The position numbers and the translations under genes were made by a program. From positions 186,001 to 250,000 of the forward strand of contig NZ_KB898874.1 of assembly GCF_000377905.1 (NCBI RefSeq): 64,000 nucleotides of DNA, written 5' to 3'. Positions 19,683 to 29,086 of the stretch are shown here, one piece after another. Below the pieces are notes generated by a model. It had not been told where the DNA came from, made no database searches, and saw nothing but the letters and a program-made list of their open reading frames with translations. The first letter of the stretch is position 1, and every line of letters starts with the position of its first letter. The DNA is from Thioalkalivibrio sp. ALMg11. GTDB taxonomy: Bacteria; Pseudomonadota; Gammaproteobacteria; Ectothiorhodospirales; Ectothiorhodospiraceae.

Positions 19683-20648
19683 TCAGCGCCACTGCGGCGT
19701 GGACTCCCAGGTCATCCATTGCTGGAAGGCCGCCATGCCGAGATCTTCGAACAGTAACTGCAGCGCACTGCGCCGCGGCTTGAACTCCACCATCTTCTCC
19801 ACACCGATCACGTCGCGCGCCACGCTACGGTCCGTGCCAATGCCATCGATCAGGCCAAGCTCCAGCGACCGATCGCCCGTCCAGATCAGGCCGTTGAACA
19901 GATCGTCGCGTTCGACCAGGCGATCGCCACGACCGGCACGCACCACGTCCACGAACTGCTCGTGCACGCCCTGCAGCACACCGTCGAGGTGATTCACATG
20001 GTCATCGTCCAACGGCAGGAAAGGGTCCAGGAACCCCTTGTTCTCACCGGCGGTGAACAGGCGTCGTTCCACGCCGATGTTGTCGATCAGATCCACAAGC
20101 CCGAAGCTGTCCATGCGCACGCCGATCGAGCCCACCATGCTGGCCTGGCTGGCGTAGATCTCGTCTGCCGCTACCGCGATGTAATAGGCCGCCGAGGCGC
20201 CCACATCCCCAATGACCGCATACACGGGGATATCCGCGTGCTTCTCCTTTAGCCGCAGGATCTCGTCGTGCACGTTGGCCGCCTGCACCGGGCTCCCGCC
20301 CCCACTGTTAATACGCAGCATCACCGCCTGGGTGCCATCCGCCTCGAATGCCTCTTTCAGCACCTTGGAGATGTCCTCGGCATTGGCCGCCGCACTGGAG
20401 GCAATCAGTCCCTCGACCTCGACCACTGCAACGTGTTCGGTGGGCTCGCGCTCGCTCTCGAACATCCCCGAAAGGCCCAGATCGCCGCCTCGCACCAGGA
20501 TCAGAAGCGCCACCAGGTAAAAGAAAAACAACAGCTTGAAGAAGATGCCCCAGCGCCGGGACCGGCGTTGCTCGATCACCTGCGCCTGGACCAGGTTCTC
20601 CAGGGCCTCGCGTTCCCAGCCCGGTTTGTTTTCGTTCGCCCAGCCCAT
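19683..20648 (-). CDS. sppA: Signal peptide peptidase SppA, short form (S49 family)
   Basis: Membrane-anchored serine protease, 321 residues, of the class that degrades leftover signal peptides. A single membrane helix (FFKLLFFFYLVALLILVRGG) near residue 40 is followed by the catalytic S49 domain. The segment GDVGASAAYYIAVAADEIYA contains the nucleophile serine, and VGSIGV follows, typical of the family. The protein has one S49 domain, about half the size of E. coli SppA. ATG 20648 has AAGGA six bases upstream, better than the ATG at 20654. The order rluC-HAD phosphatase-sppA matches Pseudomonas. Confidence 0.92.
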   Translation of the reverse strand: MGWANENKPGWEREALENLVQAQVIEQRRSRRWGIFFKLLFFFYLVALLILVRGGDLGLSGMFESEREPTEHVAVVEVEGLIASSAAANAEDISKVLKEAFEADGTQAVMLRINSGGGSPVQAANVHDEILRLKEKHADIPVYAVIGDVGASAAYYIAVAADEIYASQASMVGSIGVRMDSFGLVDLIDNIGVERRLFTAGENKGFLDPFLPLDDDHVNHLDGVLQGVHEQFVDVVRAGRGDRLVERDDLFNGLIWTGDRSLELGLIDGIGTDRSVARDVIGVEKMVEFKPRRSALQLLFEDLGMAAFQQWMTWESTPQWR

Positions 20649-20661
20649 CGTCATTCCTTTT

Positions 20662-21357
20662 CTAAGTTGTACCTTCAGCCCGCCGGAATGCCTTCAGCAG
20701 CGATTCCAGATCTGGCTGCAAGGCCAGCGGGGATTCGTCGCTCAGGCGTTCCGGCGAATGCACCCCGTGGGTGACGGCCACGGCCGGTACTCCTGCATGC
20801 CGCGCCATTTCAAGATCATAAACGCTATCACCGACCATGCGCGTACGGGCCGGTTCCACCCCCGCTCGCCCCATCACGGACTGGAGCATGGACGGATTCG
20901 GCTTCGACGGGTATTCATCGCCCGTGGCGGTTGCCACGAAATACCTGCCCAGACCGGTCGCTTCCAGGGCCTGGTCCAGCCCACGTCGCGACTTGCTGGT
21001 CGCCACGGCCAGCAGGATCTCGCGCGTATCCAGCCAGTCGAGCAGGTCGCACACGCCGGCGAACAGCGGGGTCTCCGGGGCATCGTCGGCCTCCAGATAA
21101 CACTCGCGATAGGTCTCGGAAAAGTGCTGCACGAAGGCATCATCGGCGTCCGGATAGAGCTCGCGGACCGCCGCCTGAACCCCGAGCCCGATAATATTGC
21201 GCAGCGTCGCCTCGTCCCGCACCGGGACATCGGTATCCTTCGCCGCACGCTGCAGGCAGTGCACGATCCGGCGAGGCGAGTCCATCAGCGTTCCATCCCA
21301 GTCGAACACAACCAGGCGCAGGTCGCCCTCCTCCGGTGGCAGCAACGGTGTCGTCAT
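20662..21357 (-). CDS. HAD-superfamily hydrolase, phosphoglycolate-phosphatase-like
   Basis: 231 residues of the HAD subfamily IA. Motif I is VVFDWDGTLMDS (nucleophile Asp and general acid Asp), motif II is the Thr/Ser in LLAVATSKSRRGLD, the motif III Lys is in EYPSKPNPSML, and motif IV is MVGDSVYDLEMARHAGV. The substrate cannot be read from sequence; relatives in this position beside rluC are annotated only as Gph-like phosphatases. Its ATG overlaps the rluC stop (ATGA), so the two are coupled. Confidence 0.9.
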   Translation of the reverse strand: MTTPLLPPEEGDLRLVVFDWDGTLMDSPRRIVHCLQRAAKDTDVPVRDEATLRNIIGLGVQAAVRELYPDADDAFVQHFSETYRECYLEADDAPETPLFAGVCDLLDWLDTREILLAVATSKSRRGLDQALEATGLGRYFVATATGDEYPSKPNPSMLQSVMGRAGVEPARTRMVGDSVYDLEMARHAGVPAVAVTHGVHSPERLSDESPLALQPDLESLLKAFRRAEGTT

Positions 21358-22334
21358 GCGCCGTCCTCCGCCCCGGCATCCAGGCTCACGAGCACATCGG
21401 TCAGCTCATCGGGCAAAGGGGCCGAAAAGATATGCCGCTCGCCGTCCGCCGACTGGTATGCAAGTGCCTGTGCATGCAGGAACAGTCGTTTCAGGCCATG
21501 GCGCCGCAGGCTCCGATTGGCATCCGGCAAGCCGTAATCGTGATCGCCCCCCACCGGATGGCCGATCGACTGACCGTGGACGCGAATCTGGTGCGTGCGC
21601 CCGGTCCCGATCTTGACCTCCGCCAACTGGAAGGCACCGTGCGCCTCCAGCGGCACAAAGACGCTCCGGGCTTCCCGTGCCCGCGGCCCGTCGCTGTCGG
21701 TCTCGCCCGCACTCATCCGGCGGCGGCCGTCTTCCTGTCGGCCACTGGCGACCGGGGCATCGCATTCGACTGCCTGTTCGCCCGGGAACCGCCCCACCAG
21801 CAGCGCCAAGTAGCGCTTCTCGACCCGCCCTTCGCGCAGCGCGGCATGGAACTCTTGCAGCGCCGAGCGGCGCTTGGCCAGCAGCAGGCAGCCACTGGTC
21901 TCGCGATCCAGACGGTGCCCCAGTTCCAGCTCGATATCCGGCCGTAACTGGCGCATCGCCTCGATAATGCCGAACGCCAGCCCGCTCCCGCCGTGCACGG
22001 CCAGGCCGGACGGCTTGTCCAGCACCAGCACATCGTCATCCTCGTGGATAATCGCCCGACGCAACCGGTCCAGTACCTTCGGCGGGATCTCGCTGCTTGC
22101 CGCCTCCGGTCGATCCAGATCCGGCACCCGGACCTCGTTGCCGACGGCCAGACGCTTATGCGCCTTGGCCCGGCGTCCGTCCACACGCACGGCGCCCTGT
22201 CGCACCAGGCGGTAGATCAGGCCCTTGGGCACGCCCTTTAGTTCGCGCAGCAGGAAGTTGTCGAGCCGCTGACCGTCACCACGGTCGGTGACCCGGAAGG
22301 TACGTGGGCCGGAGGGTTCGCGCGTTGCTTTCAT
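21354..22334 (-). CDS. rluC: 23S rRNA pseudouridine(955/2504/2580) synthase
   Basis: RluA-family pseudouridine synthase, about 326 residues. An N-terminal S4 RNA-binding domain (DGQRLDNFLLRELKGVPKGLIYRLVRQGAVRVDG) is followed by the catalytic domain with HRLDRETSGCLLLAK, which holds the catalytic Asp, and GRTHQIRVHGQSIGHP. Size, the S4 domain and the position divergent from rne all identify it as RluC. I prefer ATG 22334 (MKATREPSG), which gives the usual short lead before the S4 domain; a GTG at 22364 would add ten residues. Confidence 0.94.
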   Translation of the reverse strand: MKATREPSGPRTFRVTDRGDGQRLDNFLLRELKGVPKGLIYRLVRQGAVRVDGRRAKAHKRLAVGNEVRVPDLDRPEAASSEIPPKVLDRLRRAIIHEDDDVLVLDKPSGLAVHGGSGLAFGIIEAMRQLRPDIELELGHRLDRETSGCLLLAKRRSALQEFHAALREGRVEKRYLALLVGRFPGEQAVECDAPVASGRQEDGRRRMSAGETDSDGPRAREARSVFVPLEAHGAFQLAEVKIGTGRTHQIRVHGQSIGHPVGGDHDYGLPDANRSLRRHGLKRLFLHAQALAYQSADGERHIFSAPLPDELTDVLVSLDAGAEDGA

Positions 22335-22769
22335 GGCGCGGGATGCTACCGGAGCCGCGCTCACCGGGCTACTGCACCCATCACCCTTGCGGGCGGAAAA
22401 ACTTGCCCGGGCGGGGGGTTATGCCCTACATTGGCCCACGGTACGTTGCTGTGCTACGCCTGCAACGCGCCTCGAATCACCCGCCACTTCGACCCACAGG
22501 CTGAACGCAGCTTCCGGTCGAAGGGCCATCGCCACAAAGCGACACTGTGACGCTATTTCTTCTAACCCAGTCCTGTCTCCCCGGCTCCGCCTCCCGCAGG
22601 CGACTGATCCCGTGGTTGCTGGTGAACACCTGGCTGGCGCGTTGGCTTGTGCTACGCGCCGCCGCTGCGAGCACGCGTGCGCAAGCGTTGCCGTGCCGCC
22701 GCTCGATCGCCGCACCCCGGACCCCGATCTTACCCGCCGGACGCCAGGACGCCCTACCGAGTCCAATGC
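22335..22769 (+). promoter_or_regulatory. Divergent rluC/rne spacer with long rne leader
   Basis: About 435 bases without a convincing gene. RNase E genes usually have a long 5' leader through which the enzyme controls its own mRNA, and this spacer is the right size and in the right place. A weak candidate promoter is TTGCCC near 22403 with TACATT 18 bases later, giving a leader of about 330 nt. The last ~200 bases are rich in short GC-rich complementary segments, but I could not derive a convincing single structure by eye. Confidence 0.4.
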
Positions 22770-25700
22770 ATGAAACGCATCCTGATCAATGCCACGCAGC
22801 CGGAAGAGTTGCGGGTCGCCATGGTCGACGGCCAGCGGCTGTACGACCTGGATATCGAACTGCCTTCGCGCGAGCGCAAAAAGGCGAACATCTACAAAGC
22901 CAAGATCACCCGCGTCGAACCGAGCCTGGAGGCCGCGTTCGTCAACTTTGGTGCTGATCGCCACGGCTTCCTCCCGTTCAAGGAGATCGCTCATTCCGCC
23001 GTTGGCGCCCCTGCCGACAGCGACAAGCCGATCCGAGACTTCCTGAAGGAAGGCACGGAACTCCTCGTCCAGGTCGAGAAGGAAGAGCGCGGCAACAAGG
23101 GCGCCGCGCTGACCACCTATATCAGCCTGGCCGGCCGTTATCTGGTCCTGATGCCCAACAATCCGAAGGCCGGTGGGGTCTCGCGCCGCATCGAGGGCGA
23201 AGACCGCGCCTCCCTGCGTGACGCGCTCTCCGGACTGACGATGCCCGACGGCATGGGCGTAATCGCCCGTACCGCGGGCGTCGGGCGCAGCACCGAAGAG
23301 CTCCAGTGGGATCTGGATTACATGACGGCCCTGTGGGCGGCGGTCACCGAGGCTGCGGACAAGGCCAAGACCCCGGCGCTGATCCACCAGGAAAGCAACG
23401 TCATCATCCGCGCCCTGCGCGACCACATGCGCAACGACGTCGGCGAGGTCATCATCGATGACAACGATGTCTACCAGCAGGCCGAAGAATTCGTTCGTCT
23501 GGTCATGCCCAATAGCCTGCGCAAGCTCAAGCGCTACGACGACCCGGTCCCGCTGTTCAATCGCTACCAGATCGAGAGCCAGATCGAGAGCGCATTCGAC
23601 CGCGACGTCACCCTGCCCTCTGGCGGCGCGCTGGTCATCGACCACACCGAGGCCCTGATCTCCATCGACGTCAACTCCGCCCGCTCGACCAAGGGTGGCG
23701 ACATCGAGGAGACCGCCTTCCACACCAACCTGGAGGCGGCGGAAGAAGTCGCGCGCCAGCTGCGCATTCGCGACCTGGGCGGCCTGATCGTGATCGATTT
23801 CATCGACATGAACGCCAACAAGCATCAGCGCGACGTCGAAAACCGCCTGCGCGAGGCGCTGGAGATGGATCGCGCCCGGGTCCAGGTCGGGCGCATCAGC
23901 CGCTTTGGCCTACTGGAAATGTCGCGCCAGCGCCTGCGTTCGTCGCTGGGTGAATCCAGCCAGAACACCTGCCCGCGCTGCCAGGGCCACGGCCAGATCC
24001 GTAGCGTGGAATCCCTCGCCCTGTCGATCCTGCGCCTGATCGAGGAAGAGGCGATGAAGGACCGCACCGGCCTGGTGATGGGTCAGGTCCCGGTCGACGT
24101 GGGCACCTTCCTGCTGAACGAGAAGCGCGAATCGATCAACGATATCGAGGATCGCCACAAGGTCGACATCAGCATTATCCCCAACCCGCAGTACCTTACC
24201 CCGCGCTTCGAGGTCCGCCGGGTGCGCGGCGACGAACGCGAAGAGGCGATCAGCGACCGCGGCTCGCACGAACTGGTGGAGACCACCGAGGACGAAAGCG
24301 ATCCGCATCAGGAACGCCGCAGCAAGGTCGAGAAGCCGCTGGTCCAGGGTGTGAAGATGACTGGCCCGGCCCCGGTCAGCGACAGCGCCCCTTCCGCTCC
24401 CGAGACGTCACAGCGGGTGGCCCAGCCCGGATTCTTCACCCGTATCTGGTCCTCGCTGTTCCCCAACGCGCGTCCGGCTGCCGGACCGGACGAGGAACAG
24501 GAAGACAGCCGCAAGGGCGGTGGTCGCGCGCGCGGCGGCGAAGGCAACCGCGGCGGCAAGGGTGGCGGTCGCGGCCGCGGTGGCAACCAGAAAAAGGCCG
24601 ACAACGGCGGCCGCAATACCAGCGACAAGCGTGACGACGCCGACAACGGAAAGAAGGCCGCGCCCGACAAGACGGAAAGCGCCAAGGGCAATAACACCAA
24701 GCCCGATGGCGCCAAGCCCGATAACGCCAAGGCCCGTTCCCGTCGTGGCGGCAAGAAGGATGGCGATACCGCGAAGGGCACGAGCAACGAATCGCCGAAA
24801 CAAGCAGCCGAAAGCCGGACACCTGACACCCGGGGACCCGAGAAGTCCGCAGACGCGAAACCGGCCGAGAAGCCGGCACGGGACAAGGACGATGCCGCCG
24901 CCAGCGAGGCGGGTGACACTCCCGCGGGTAACGGACCCGAGAAGTCGGACGAGGATGACGGCAGCAAGGGTCGCAGCACGCGATCCCGCCGGTCCCGTCG
25001 CGGTGGCCGGCGTCGTGGCGGTCGTGGACGTTCTGGCGAGAACGCCGACGAAACCGGCACCGACAGCGCCCAGAACGCTGCAAACGATGGTTCCGCACCG
25101 GAATCCGGCAGCGATACGCCAGCCCCGGACTCAACCCCCTCTCCCGACACCGGAAAGGCGCGCGCCGAGAGTCCCAACGAAGGTCAAAAATCCAAGCCCT
25201 CGGCCCCAGCCAGGGACGGTGGCGAGAGCACCCAGCCACCGGAAAAGGCCAGCACCGACGATGGCGCCCCCAAGGACGCCGCACCCGCCAAGGGGCGTAG
25301 CCGCGGTGGACGCGGACGCAAGCCGGCCCCTGCCTCCGCTGACACCTCGCCCGGCGAAGTGACCCCGGCCACCAGCGAGCCGACCGCCCCGGCGGAAAGC
25401 AAGCCGGCTGTTTCGGATTCCAAGGATCCGGCCCCGAAGTCCGAGCCGGCTGCGAAGCCGGACACGGCGGAGGCCCCACCCACGGAAGGCCAAAGCGACA
25501 AGGCCCCGGCCAAGCGCCCGGCGCGGGCCAAGAAGGCCGCAACCGATTCCGGGGACGCCGCGAACAAGACCGATGCGACGCCGACGGATCAGCCGGACAC
25601 CGCGCCCAAGCCGAGAACCCGGCGGCCGAAGGCGACCAAGGCGGAGCCCGCCCCGACTGATGAAGGGGCTGCTGCTTCAAAGCCCGACGAGGTGAAAGCG

Positions 25701-25820
25701 GAGAAGCCTGCGGAACCCAAGCCCGCTGAGGCGAAAGAGGACAAACCTGCTGCGCCCAAGCCCACTGCCGAGCCAGCGGAACCGGCCCCCGAAAGTCCGA
25801 ACCGCAAGGGCGACGACTGA
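22770..25820 (+). CDS. rne: Ribonuclease E
   Basis: Endoribonuclease of mRNA decay and rRNA/tRNA maturation, 1016 residues. The start [17 protein letters not shown] is the standard RNase E N terminus. The S1 domain (residues ~35-120) is followed by the sensor and catalytic core with [14 protein letters not shown] and VIDFIDMNA, which carry the two metal-binding Asp. The Zn-link is [14 protein letters not shown] near residue 400. A short amphipathic segment, [14 protein letters not shown] near residues 552-565, looks like the membrane anchor. The remaining ~450 residues are a low-complexity scaffold: Arg/Gly-rich RNA-binding patches around 580-610 and 730-760, then Ala/Pro/Lys/Glu-rich sequence to the end. 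A strong terminator follows. Confidence 0.98.
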   Translation: MKRILINATQPEELRVAMVDGQRLYDLDIELPSRERKKANIYKAKITRVEPSLEAAFVNFGADRHGFLPFKEIAHSAVGAPADSDKPIRDFLKEGTELLVQVEKEERGNKGAALTTYISLAGRYLVLMPNNPKAGGVSRRIEGEDRASLRDALSGLTMPDGMGVIARTAGVGRSTEELQWDLDYMTALWAAVTEAADKAKTPALIHQESNVIIRALRDHMRNDVGEVIIDDNDVYQQAEEFVRLVMPNSLRKLKRYDDPVPLFNRYQIESQIESAFDRDVTLPSGGALVIDHTEALISIDVNSARSTKGGDIEETAFHTNLEAAEEVARQLRIRDLGGLIVIDFIDMNANKHQRDVENRLREALEMDRARVQVGRISRFGLLEMSRQRLRSSLGESSQNTCPRCQGHGQIRSVESLALSILRLIEEEAMKDRTGLVMGQVPVDVGTFLLNEKRESINDIEDRHKVDISIIPNPQYLTPRFEVRRVRGDEREEAISDRGSHELVETTEDESDPHQERRSKVEKPLVQGVKMTGPAPVSDSAPSAPETSQRVAQPGFFTRIWSSLFPNARPAAGPDEEQEDSRKGGGRARGGEGNRGGKGGGRGRGGNQKKADNGGRNTSDKRDDADNGKKAAPDKTESAKGNNTKPDGAKPDNAKARSRRGGKKDGDTAKGTSNESPKQAAESRTPDTRGPEKSADAKPAEKPARDKDDAAASEAGDTPAGNGPEKSDEDDGSKGRSTRSRRSRRGGRRRGGRGRSGENADETGTDSAQNAANDGSAPESGSDTPAPDSTPSPDTGKARAESPNEGQKSKPSAPARDGGESTQPPEKASTDDGAPKDAAPAKGRSRGGRGRKPAPASADTSPGEVTPATSEPTAPAESKPAVSDSKDPAPKSEPAAKPDTAEAPPTEGQSDKAPAKRPARAKKAATDSGDAANKTDATPTDQPDTAPKPRTRRPKATKAEPAPTDEGAAASKPDEVKAEKPAEPKPAEAKEDKPAAPKPTAEPAEPAPESPNRKGDD

Positions 25821-25846
25821 CGGGACAAGGTCCCTCGTCAAATCGC

Positions 25847-25875
25847 AAAGGGCCCGCCTATTGGCGGGCCCTTTG
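25847..25875 (+). terminator. Rho-independent terminator after rne
   Basis: A perfect 12-bp stem (AAAGGGCCCGCC with GGCGGGCCCTTT) around a four-base TATT loop begins 27 bases after the rne stop. The U-rich tail is short (TTTG, then TCGTTG). The A-rich 5' side means it could also act for transcripts arriving from the other strand. Confidence 0.85.
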
Positions 25876-26027
25876 TCGTTGCGGCCTCGGGATTCCGGAA
25901 GGAAGCGCTTTGCGAAACGCTGATCCAGGTCATCCGAATGCCTTTGGCGCAGCTTGAACCGGACGCTACGACGACCGACTTCGGAAACCCCTCCAACCCC
26001 CGTCCGGCCCACCAATCGGCAGCGGCA

Positions 26028-26519
26028 TCAGGAAGCCTTCAGCGTGTGGCGCGCGCGGATATGCTCCAGAAGCCCGTCGGCAGCAGCCTCGACCAGGTCC
26101 ATGACGTGTACGAACCCCTCGTCCCCGCCGTAGTACGGATCCGGGACTTCGTGTTCGTCGAACTGTGGCGCAAAATCCAGAAACCGCAGCAACTCCGCCC
26201 GCGCATCCGCCGGCCGGATGCGCTCTGCATTGCGGTAATTCGCGTCGTCCATGGTCAGGATGTAATCGAACTCCAGGAAATCCTCCGGCTCCAGGCGGCG
26301 CGCCCGCAGATGCTCCAGGTCGTAGCCGCGTGAGCGCGCCTCCTGGCGAGCCCGGCCATCCGCCTTCGCCCCCACGTGATACCCGGCGGTTCCGGCCGAA
26401 TCGACCTCGATGGCCTCGTCCAGTCCATGGTCGCGCACCCGCGCCTCGAATACCCCATGGGCCATCGGCGAGCGACAAATGTTGCCCAGGCAAACCATCA
26501 GTACACGTATCTTCGACAT
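26028..26519 (-). CDS. Low-molecular-weight protein-tyrosine phosphatase
   Basis: Cytosolic phosphotyrosine phosphatase, 163 residues. The P-loop is VCLGNICRSPMA, with nucleophile Cys10 and Arg16. The general-acid loop is VPDPYYGG, with Asp127. Both are the classic signatures, and the length is standard. No bacterial tyrosine kinase or capsule operon is next to it, so the target is unknown. In Pseudomonas a similar phosphatase gene lies close to rne, as here. The 150 bases between this gene and the rne terminator contain nothing I can name. Confidence 0.93.
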   Translation of the reverse strand: MSKIRVLMVCLGNICRSPMAHGVFEARVRDHGLDEAIEVDSAGTAGYHVGAKADGRARQEARSRGYDLEHLRARRLEPEDFLEFDYILTMDDANYRNAERIRPADARAELLRFLDFAPQFDEHEVPDPYYGGDEGFVHVMDLVEAAADGLLEHIRARHTLKAS

Positions 26520-26639
26520 GGCTCCACAGTCCGAATCGCGAAAGGCATCAGGATAACAAACCGGACATCCCGACCGGTGCCGTTTCGTCCCTCGCCCTGC
26601 GGTATGCCATGCTGAGGCTTTGCATCACGAGATCCATTG

Positions 26640-27908
26640 ATGGTCGACCTTGGCGGTCCACGCATCCCCGGCTGGACGTCCCCCGGCAATGTGACCAGTG
26701 GGGTGGGCAGCGGAGCGCGGCAATCCCTCCAGACCGGAACACGCATCGAGGTTCGTGTTCTGGAAGTTCTGGCCGATCGCGGGGTGCGGTTGCGTCTCGA
26801 ACCCTCCACGGGTCGCGGCGGCGCACCGACCGCAGCACGCCCCTCCGCCCCCGCACCGGTGGTAACCGCCCAGCTGACCGGCGCATTGCCCACGGCCTTG
26901 TTGAACCGGCCCGGTCCGGGCGCTTCCGGCACGGCCATGCTGGCCGAGATCACTCGCACCGAGCCACGTCTGGAGGTCCGCCTGCTACCCCTGACCATGG
27001 ATCGTGCCGCACCCCGCCCCGCCAGTGGCGGCTCATCGGCCAACTCGGCCCAGCAATGGCTGGGACAAGAACTGCGCCAGCAGCTCCCCGGGGCACGCCC
27101 GCTGGGGCCGGCTCTGCACGGCCTGCTGACACCGGCCACCGGGGCGCCAGCCACCAACGCCATCCCCGGGGCCCAGGCGCCGCCCGCACTGCAACGGATC
27201 CTGGAACTCCTGCCCACGCCGGGCCAACTGGCACAGCCCGAGACCCTGCGCCAGCACATCCAGCAATCGGGACTCTGGATGGAGGCCATGCTGGGACAAG
27301 CGGGACGCAGTCAGGGCCCGATACATCCATTCGCGGCTGATCTCAAGGCCCAGCTGCTGCGTGCCGCCGACCAAGTTCGCCAAGGGGCTGACGCACGCCC
27401 TGCGGCGCACGCACCCCCCGCCACCGCCTCGGCTCCCCCTACCATGGCCGCACTGTCCGGGCTGCTGGAGGGGCTCCTGAAACGTGTCACGTCCCTGCAG
27501 CTGCAGTCGCTGCAATCCTTCGCAAGTGACGAACCCGGCAACAGTCGTTGGTTTTTCGAATTGCCGCTGCGCAGCGAGCAGGGCATCCACGGCGTCTACG
27601 GCGAGATCCACCGCGAAGGCGGAAGCGATGACGAAGCCGAACCGCCCTGGTCCATCGTGCTAACACTGGATATCGGTGACCTCGGCCCGACGCGGATCGC
27701 CCTGGCATCGCGCAATGGGGGTGTCAGCGTGCATTTCACCGCCCTCGAAGCCGGGACCGTCACGCGGCTGCGCAGCGAAATGGCCTATCTCCGCGATCGG
27801 CTGGGCGAGCGCGACCTGAATGTGACGGGGCTGTCGGTGCGTCAGGGCGAGGTTGATACTGACCCGCGCCCCGCGAATTTGCATCGCATGCTGGACGAAC
27901 AGGCCTGA
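26640..27908 (+). CDS. FliK-like protein with flagellar hook-length-control C-terminal domain
   Basis: 422 residues. The N-terminal two thirds are Ala/Pro/Gly/Arg-rich and probably largely disordered. Around residue 280 a helical segment begins (LSGLLEGLLKRVTSLQLQ). The final ~120 residues match the Flg_hook type of domain, with RWFFELPLRSEQGIHGVYGE and ALASRNGGVSVHFTALEAG. It is separate from the main fliK at 48138. It is followed after four bases by an FlhB-tail-like gene, so this is a matched secretion-substrate-control pair. ATG 26640 is chosen over the adjacent TTG at 26637. It lies divergent from the phosphatase gene. Confidence 0.75.
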   Translation: MVDLGGPRIPGWTSPGNVTSGVGSGARQSLQTGTRIEVRVLEVLADRGVRLRLEPSTGRGGAPTAARPSAPAPVVTAQLTGALPTALLNRPGPGASGTAMLAEITRTEPRLEVRLLPLTMDRAAPRPASGGSSANSAQQWLGQELRQQLPGARPLGPALHGLLTPATGAPATNAIPGAQAPPALQRILELLPTPGQLAQPETLRQHIQQSGLWMEAMLGQAGRSQGPIHPFAADLKAQLLRAADQVRQGADARPAAHAPPATASAPPTMAALSGLLEGLLKRVTSLQLQSLQSFASDEPGNSRWFFELPLRSEQGIHGVYGEIHREGGSDDEAEPPWSIVLTLDIGDLGPTRIALASRNGGVSVHFTALEAGTVTRLRSEMAYLRDRLGERDLNVTGLSVRQGEVDTDPRPANLHRMLDEQA

Positions 27909-27912
27909 ACCG

Positions 27913-28218
27913 ATGGCACGCAAGGATCATGGGGACGACCGGGGCCAGTCACCTGCAAAGGCGGTCGCACTGGAATGGGATCGGCGGCAGGCCCCGCGGA
28001 TCACCGCCAGCGGCTCGGGCCTGACGGCCGAGGCCATCCTGCGCATTGCCGAAGAACACGGGATCCCGCTGCATCAGGACCCGGCCCTGAGCGAGGCGCT
28101 TGCGCAGGTCCCTGTCGGCAGCGAGATCCCGGAAGAGCTCTACGTCGCGGTCGCGGAGATCCTGGCCTTTGTGTTCCTGCTGGCAGGGATCACACCCGAC
28201 GACCGGACCAGCGGGTAG
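27913..28218 (+). CDS. FlhB2-like protein (cytoplasmic C-terminal domain of the FlhB/EscU family, no membrane part)
   Basis: 101 residues that align with the part of FlhB after its self-cleavage point: ALEWDRRQAPRITASG, then ILRIAEEHGIPLHQDPALSEALAQV and EIPEELYVAVAEILAFVF. No transmembrane helix and no NPTH autocleavage motif are present. FlhB in this window (42323-43474) has the same segment after its own NPTH. Proteins like this (often annotated FlhB2 or 'EscU/YscU/HrcU family export switch') can stand in for the cleaved FlhB tail in some bacteria. Coupling to the FliK-like gene fits a role in switching export specificity. Its exact job here is inferred. Confidence 0.85.
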   Translation: MARKDHGDDRGQSPAKAVALEWDRRQAPRITASGSGLTAEAILRIAEEHGIPLHQDPALSEALAQVPVGSEIPEELYVAVAEILAFVFLLAGITPDDRTSG

Positions 28219-28241
28219 CAGGATCCCTCGCGCCGCTCCAA

Positions 28242-28262
28242 TCCGGACCGCGAGGGTCCGGA
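28242..28262. terminator. Hairpin between convergent FlhB2-like and DUF2802 genes
   Basis: TCCGGACC and GGTCCGGA form a perfect 8-bp stem around a five-base loop, in the 51 bases between two convergent stop codons. There is no T-run on either side. I read it as a probable bidirectional stop signal or mRNA 3' end protector rather than a classic terminator. Confidence 0.5.
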
Positions 28263-28269
28263 CCGGGGC

Positions 28270-28707
28270 TCATGATCGCCCGGCGAACCCGGTACCGCCG
28301 GCATTCCCGGAGCCGTGCAGGCTGAACAACAAATCGAGTTCGGTGGAAGTGAGGCCGCAACGCCGACGTACCTCTTCACGACCCAGGCCCTGCTGGATCA
28401 GAAGAATCGCCTGCTCGTAGGCGCCGCTGTCGCCCTCGCGGGCGCGCAACTCGCTGTGCTGGTCATGCAGGCGTTCCAGGGCACGCTGTACCGAGGCCTG
28501 CGCCTGCCCATGGGTCGCGACTCCCTCGGACAGGGCCTTCATTGCCCCTTGCAGGGCCATCACCGAGGTGGCCTGGCGCTGATAATCCTGGCGCAAGGCC
28601 ACCAACTGACGACGCAACAGAATCACGAGCCCCACGGCAAATCCGGCGACGATGGTCGCCAGCAACGCAATCAACGCGGCGAGCCAGATCAGCATTCCCT
28701 CTCCCAT
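28270..28707 (-). CDS. DUF2802 membrane-anchored protein of the chemotaxis operon
   Basis: About 145 residues. One N-terminal membrane helix (MLIWLAALIALLATIVAGFAVGLVILL) is followed by a coiled-coil-like region of ~60 residues and a C-terminal helix-turn-helix-like motif (AILLIQQGLGREEVRRRCGLTSTELDLLFSL), the core of DUF2802. Genes of this family regularly follow cheW in gammaproteobacterial polar flagellar loci. Their role is not established. ATG 28707 is preferred over the GTG at 28716. Together with the 61-residue gene and cheW it forms the promoter-distal part of a short operon. Confidence 0.8.
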   Translation of the reverse strand: MGEGMLIWLAALIALLATIVAGFAVGLVILLRRQLVALRQDYQRQATSVMALQGAMKALSEGVATHGQAQASVQRALERLHDQHSELRAREGDSGAYEQAILLIQQGLGREEVRRRCGLTSTELDLLFSLHGSGNAGGTGFAGRS

Positions 28708-28837
28708 TGCCTGCACTCTCCTGAAACCCGGGGCCTGCCGATTGTCGCGTGATTCGTGAGGGCGTGACCAGCCATGGAGAAAAATCGGACACGGAACGGC
28801 GCCCGCACCGAGTTCGCGCCAGTCCCCGGTGGGATCT

Positions 28838-29023
28838 TCAGGCGTAGTCGTCGATCAGGCCTCGCCGCTGGCGACGCTCTTCCTTGCGCGGCGGACGCTG
28901 CTGGGTGGGACGCACTGCAGGACGAAAAACCGGATCGCGGTCATGGTCGTCGCTCAAATTGCGCCCGGGAACGGTGGTATGGACCGGACGAACGGTCCGG
29001 TCCGGCTGGAGTTCGTCGACCAT
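28838..29023 (-). CDS. Small 61-residue protein in the cheW operon, unknown function
   Basis: A short, strongly charged protein without membrane segments. Its second half is Arg/Gln/Pro-rich and it ends in RRQRRGLIDDYA. I do not recognise a family. It is supported as a real gene by a near-perfect Shine-Dalgarno (GGGAGGTGA, core four to seven bases before ATG 29023), its position between cheW and the DUF2802 gene on the same strand, and a spacing of 63 bases from cheW. It could be an adaptor or polar-localisation peptide, but nothing in the sequence shows that. Confidence 0.65.
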   Translation of the reverse strand: MVDELQPDRTVRPVHTTVPGRNLSDDHDRDPVFRPAVRPTQQRPPRKEERRQRRGLIDDYA

Positions 29024-29086
29024 GGCTCACCTCCCGGCTTGCGCCTCATGGTCCTGGTCTGTTGACTGTAGACCCGAGGTGCGCGG

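Noticed and set aside
24308-25177. Long Ser/Ala/Pro/Leu-rich minus-strand frame opposite the rne 3' half
   Set aside because: It mirrors the low-complexity RNase E scaffold and has no start signal or domain.
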